Notes under the pieces: model-generated | Told to the model about the DNA's origin: nothing | The model's input: only the letters and a program-made list of their open reading frames with translations | Databases searched by the model: none | Shown: in pieces, positions 6,724-7,392 of the stretch | Position numbering within the stretch: position 1 is the first letter of the stretch | Layout of the letters: every line of letters starts with the position of its first letter | Assembly: GCA_964617665.1 (NCBI GenBank) | Contig: CAZUAH010000661.1 | Coordinates: 1-7,392 of the forward strand | Direction of reading: 5' to 3' | Source: JADHUC01 sp964617665 | Lineage (GTDB): Bacteria; Planctomycetota; Planctomycetia; Pirellulales; Pirellulaceae | DNA: 7,392 nucleotides | Made by a program: the position numbers and the translations under genes

Positions 6724-6728
6724 GTCAA

Positions 6729-6733
6729 CCTCC
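6729..6733 (-). promoter_or_regulatory. Ribosome binding site deciding the GTG start of the GIDE-LRR gene
   Basis: The minus strand reads GGAGG, then 5 nt (ttgac), then GTG (6723-6721). The TTG that gives the longest reading frame overlaps this motif and has no Shine-Dalgarno sequence of its own, so the GTG is the better start. A weaker AGGA precedes a downstream in-frame ATG (6708-6706). Confidence 0.65.
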
Positions 6734-6757
6734 AATCGTCGGCCCTGGACATAGCTG

Positions 6758-7366
6758 CTACTCTTGCTCCACTGCGAGACGACTCCGTAGAGTCTGCAAT
6801 CCCCGCTTCAAGAGCCCTGCAACGGCCATCTCCGATCGGCCGAAGTGGTCTGCAAGTTGTTCGAGCGAATAACCTCGTATGTGCCGCAAGTGAACTGCTT
6901 CGGCTTGGTCATCGGGCAAGTCTCTCAACACCCGCTCCAATTGCTCCCACGCTTCGCCGCGTCGAGCCCGTGTGCTGGGCGACGACTGATCCGCTTCCAG
7001 TCGTTGGCCAAGCGAGCAATCCGATCCGGCTGAATCTGCGAGAGAGCGTTCCTTGTCAACCGAACGTTTCTTGGCATGGACATGTTTCCGGATCGTGTTG
7101 GCAACGTTGTTCCGCAGGATCTGTTTGAGCCAGGCCACCAGTTCCGCTTCCTCCGTGCCTCGAAACGTATGGAAATCGCGATGAAACTCCAAGCAACTCT
7201 GCTGCACGACGTCCGATGGATCTACGCGCGGCCGGACCTCGGAATCGAGCTGCTTGTGCGCCTGACTGCACAGATAGCCTCGGTAACGGGCAATCAGCTC
7301 ACCAAGAGCGACTCGATCACCATCGCGCGCCTGCGCGATCAGGTCCAACGTCTCTTGAGACGACAT
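6758..7366 (-). CDS. ECF-type RNA polymerase sigma factor, planctomycete type
   Basis: This 202-aa protein would direct RNA polymerase to a dedicated promoter set. Region 2 spans about residues 16-100, with a core-binding segment DPSDVVQQSCLEF (49-61) and the helix AWLKQILRNNVANTIRKH (78-95), which carries the -10 contacts. A polar linker of about 35 residues follows. Region 4 spans about 143-196, with the helix-turn-helix YSLEQLADHFGRSE (166-179) and the closing segment LLKRGLQTLRSRL. Regions 1 and 3 are absent, as expected for the ECF class, and the length fits the family. The ATG start is fixed by a strong Shine-Dalgarno sequence 6 nt upstream. It is the first gene of a minus-strand run with a GIDE-LRR membrane protein and a Ser/Thr kinase, and no anti-sigma gene lies beside it in the window. 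From family knowledge, planctomycete ECF factors are often encoded next to such kinases. Control by phosphorylation is inference. Its promoter lies outside the window. Confidence 0.93.
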   Translation of the reverse strand: MSSQETLDLIAQARDGDRVALGELIARYRGYLCSQAHKQLDSEVRPRVDPSDVVQQSCLEFHRDFHTFRGTEEAELVAWLKQILRNNVANTIRKHVHAKKRSVDKERSLADSAGSDCSLGQRLEADQSSPSTRARRGEAWEQLERVLRDLPDDQAEAVHLRHIRGYSLEQLADHFGRSEMAVAGLLKRGLQTLRSRLAVEQE

Positions 7367-7372
7367 GGCCGT

Positions 7373-7379
7373 CCTCCTC
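7373..7379 (-). promoter_or_regulatory. Ribosome binding site of the sigma factor gene
   Basis: The minus strand reads GAGGAGG, then 6 nt, then ATG. This near-ideal Shine-Dalgarno sequence confirms the ATG at 7366 and suggests efficient translation of the sigma factor. Confidence 0.85.
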
Positions 7380-7392
7380 GTAAGGCACGCTT

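Overview
The window looks like a chromosomal segment from a planctomycete, probably of the Pirellulales/Planctomycetales type. The reasons are a planctomycete-style ECF sigma factor, a giant Hanks-type Ser/Thr kinase fused to WD40 repeats, a eukaryote-like GIDE/BAM membrane domain with short leucine-rich repeats, moderate GC content, and a long gene-free stretch. No rRNA, tRNA, CRISPR array, insertion sequence or phage gene was seen.

All three confident genes lie on the minus strand and read right to left. First is a 202-aa ECF sigma factor (7366 to 6758) with a strong ribosome binding site. It is followed after 34 nt by a membrane protein of about 371 aa (6723 to 5608) with two membrane segments around a GIDE-like domain and three C-terminal leucine-rich repeats. 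After a 103-nt gap comes a 1625-aa protein (5504 to 627) with an apparently active kinase domain, one membrane segment, about 15 WD40 blades, a TlpA-like thioredoxin fold and a conserved C-terminal domain. The thioredoxin fold has lost both redox cysteines (CxxC is replaced by FPNW).

Positions 1-626 hold no confident gene. They contain a plus-strand terminator-like hairpin (137-184), a short direct repeat in two copies (21-35 and 235-248), a possible 22-codon cysteine-rich mini-ORF with a ribosome binding site (281-349, minus), and a perfect 12-bp palindrome across the kinase stop codon.

Working model (inference): this is one signalling locus. The kinase senses something outside the cytoplasm through its WD40/thioredoxin-like/C-terminal tail and acts on a cytoplasmic target. 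The adjacent sigma factor, which has no anti-sigma gene beside it in the window, is the obvious candidate. The membrane protein between them would be a partner or scaffold. The most unusual parts are the redox-dead thioredoxin fold in a transmembrane kinase and the RING-less GIDE-LRR protein between sigma factor and kinase.
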